Shown here one piece after another: positions 59,346 to 60,719 of a stretch of 60,719 nt of DNA. This stretch comes from Hyphomicrobiales bacterium. Its GTDB lineage: Bacteria > Pseudomonadota > Alphaproteobacteria > Rhizobiales > Xanthobacteraceae. The notes beneath the pieces are model-generated. The model made no database searches and was not told where the DNA came from. It saw only the letters and a list, made by a program, of their open reading frames with translations. The position numbers were made by a program, and so were the translations under genes. Each line of letters starts with the position of its first letter. Position 1 is the stretch's first letter. Where the stretch lies: positions 1-60,719 of the forward strand of contig JAKFYI010000028.1 of assembly GCA_021730985.1 (NCBI GenBank), in the 5' to 3' direction.

Positions 59346-60719
59346 ATGGCGAACAGAAGCCTGCGCAATCAGCGGCTTAGCGCGTTGTTCCTGATCGGAG
59401 CAGCGGCGGCGCTGGCCGTCGCCACGACGCTGCCGATGCCGGCCCAGGCGCAGCGCCTGTTCGACTGGTTTGGCGGCACGCCCCAGCGGCCGTCCCCGGA
59501 CGTCCGCGCGCCGCAGGCCGATTTCTCCCGGGCTCCGGCCCCGGCCCGCAAGCCGCCCGATACCCCGGCGCCGACCAGCAACGTGCTGGTGATCGGCGAC
59601 TCCATGGCCGACTGGCTGGCTTATGGACTCGAAGAGGCGCTGGCCGAGACGCCGGAGTTCGGCGTCATCCGCAAGCATCGCACCACCTCCGGCCTGCTGC
59701 GCTACGACCCGCGCAACGAAACCCAGGACTGGGCCGGCGTGGCGCGCGAACTCATCGCCACCGAGAAGCCGAACTTCATCGTGATGATGCTCGGTCTCAA
59801 CGACCGTCAGCCGATCCGCGAGCGCGTTGCCGCGCCGCCGCCCGCGCGCGGCGCACGCCCCGGTGCGCCGGCTGCCGCTGCAACGCCCGCACCCGCGCCA
59901 CCCGAGTCTCCGGCGCAGCAGGCGGCGCGTCCCGGGGATCCGGAAGCCGACAAGCCGCCGGAAGCAGACAATCCCGATCAGCCGTCGATCGCGGCACCCG
60001 AGCCCGCGGCTCGTCCGCGCGTCGCCGGCACGCACGAATTCCGTTCCGAGAAATGGACGGAGCTTTATGCCAAGCGGATCGACGACACGATCGCCGTGCT
60101 CAAGTCTCGCGGCGTCCCGGTGCTGTGGGTCGGTCTGCCTTCGATCCGCGGACCGCGCTCGACCAGCGATATGGTTTATCTCAACGAGCTGTTCCGCACC
60201 CGGGCCGAGAAGGCCGGCATCGTGTTCGTCGATGTGTGGGATGGCTTCGTCGACGAGGGCGGTCGCTTCGTGCTGCAGGGCCCCGACTTCGACGGCCAGA
60301 TCCGCAGGCTGCGCTCCGGCGACGGCGTCTATTTCACCAAGTCCGGCGCGCGCAAACTGGCGCACTACGCCGAGCGGGAGATCAAGCGTCTCGCTTCGCG
60401 CGGCCCAGTCGCGGTGGCGCTGCCAACCAGCGAGCCGCAGCCGCAGTCTCCGGCCGCCAAGACTGGCGGACCGACCGCGCGTCCGCTCGCCGGTCCGGTA
60501 ATGCCGCTCACGGCCGCCGCGAACGCGGGCGAGGACGGACTGCTCGGCGGCACCAACGCGCGGCCCGCCAGCGATCACGTCACCGTCACCCGGGTGCTGG
60601 TGAACGGCGAGGCGGTGCAATCTCCGGCCGGACGCGGTGACGATTTCGCCTGGCCGCGGCGCGGCGTCGCCGCCTTCGGGACCGATCCGGTGGTGGCGAC
60701 CACCACGCTGCCGCTGCCG
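59346..60719 (+). CDS. Exported SGNH/DUF459 hydrolase, cut by window end
   Basis: Open frame without a stop to the window edge, at least 458 codons. A signal or anchor at about 10-36 (PMPAQAQ) is followed by a Pro-rich linker. The SGNH fold begins NVLVIGDSMADW (Ser86 of the GDS motif), with MMLGLNDRQPI as block III, then a Pro/Ala-rich insertion (about 165-225) and the second half of the fold, WVGLPSIRG and SGDGVYFTKSGARKLAHYAE, where Asp and His complete the likely triad. This is the DUF459 pattern, linked elsewhere to polysaccharide or wall acyl groups. The ATG at 59346 is well placed 105 bases after copy 2. Confidence 0.85.
   Translation, partial: MANRSLRNQRLSALFLIGAAAALAVATTLPMPAQAQRLFDWFGGTPQRPSPDVRAPQADFSRAPAPARKPPDTPAPTSNVLVIGDSMADWLAYGLEEALAETPEFGVIRKHRTTSGLLRYDPRNETQDWAGVARELIATEKPNFIVMMLGLNDRQPIRERVAAPPPARGARPGAPAAAATPAPAPPESPAQQAARPGDPEADKPPEADNPDQPSIAAPEPAARPRVAGTHEFRSEKWTELYAKRIDDTIAVLKSRGVPVLWVGLPSIRGPRSTSDMVYLNELFRTRAEKAGIVFVDVWDGFVDEGGRFVLQGPDFDGQIRRLRSGDGVYFTKSGARKLAHYAEREIKRLASRGPVAVALPTSEPQPQSPAAKTGGPTARPLAGPVMPLTAAANAGEDGLLGGTNARPASDHVTVTRVLVNGEAVQSPAGRGDDFAWPRRGVAAFGTDPVVATTTLPLP

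Noticed and set aside
58929..60620. 563-codon antisense frame over the second transglycosylase and DUF459 gene
   Set aside because: The plus-strand genes have clear catalytic motifs; the antisense product has none.

Overview
The window is about 60.7 kb of high-GC DNA with alphaproteobacterial gene content, most like the Hyphomicrobiales (Bradyrhizobium, Rhodopseudomonas or Xanthobacteraceae type). The pointers are a BA14K-family protein, DUF2293, DUF992 and DUF459 proteins, dispersed palindromes typical of Bradyrhizobium-like genomes, TTAA-N7-TTAA (CtrA-type) sites, and above all many Bug/TctC periplasmic solute receptors. I support 62 protein genes and one gene remnant. I see no rRNA, tRNA, CRISPR array, transposase or phage gene. 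No stretch above 300 bases lacks a gene; the longer gaps hold terminators, palindromic repeats or divergent promoters.

Layout. 1-6.4 kb: YadGH-type ABC exporter, TauE/SafE permease, a Tat-type Bug receptor, a SleB-like cell-wall hydrolase and an MmgE/PrpD protein. 6.5-9.6 kb: small secreted or cytosolic proteins (DUF2293, BA14K, SH3, ABM) and an ABC_sub_bind receptor. 9.6-11.9 kb: ECF sigma factor and anti-sigma factor, divergent from an exported DUF4394 gene; both sides carry the same candidate ECF promoter. 11.9-22.2 kb: two more Bug receptors, two more ABC_sub_bind receptors, a PEP-mutase/isocitrate-lyase-like enzyme, DUF4424, an ABC exporter and small secreted proteins. 22.2-32.8 kb: a GST, two paralogous exported metallo-beta-lactamase-fold proteins, a poly-Gln protein, a methyltransferase, a HerA-like ATPase, a formamidase followed by an exported RidA-like protein, a PQQ-type sugar dehydrogenase and an MFS carrier. 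32.8-44.3 kb: nine tightly packed tandem Bug genes, a hairpin, then two more Bug genes of another subfamily. 44.3-60.7 kb: GST, Bug, GT87 glycosyltransferase, aspartate aminotransferase, DUF992, 5'-nucleotidase-like protein, ferrochelatase, SPFH/NfeD pair, beta-barrel protein, GalU, two lytic transglycosylases and a DUF459/SGNH protein cut by the window end.

The standout feature is solute capture without visible transport: 15 Bug receptors and 3 ABC_sub_bind receptors (18 of 62 genes), with no TctA/TctB membrane subunits and no ABC importer permease in the window. The nine-gene array (32852-41778) has 8-43 base gaps, no internal hairpins, an MFS gene divergent at its head and a strong hairpin at its tail, so it looks like one transcription unit delivering nine diverged receptors. 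Other notable points are the paired ECF promoters, a palindromic repeat inserted in frame in a glycosyltransferase, and a PEP-mutase-like enzyme lacking the family's usual catalytic residues beside a Bug gene. The final third is cell-envelope and heme housekeeping.
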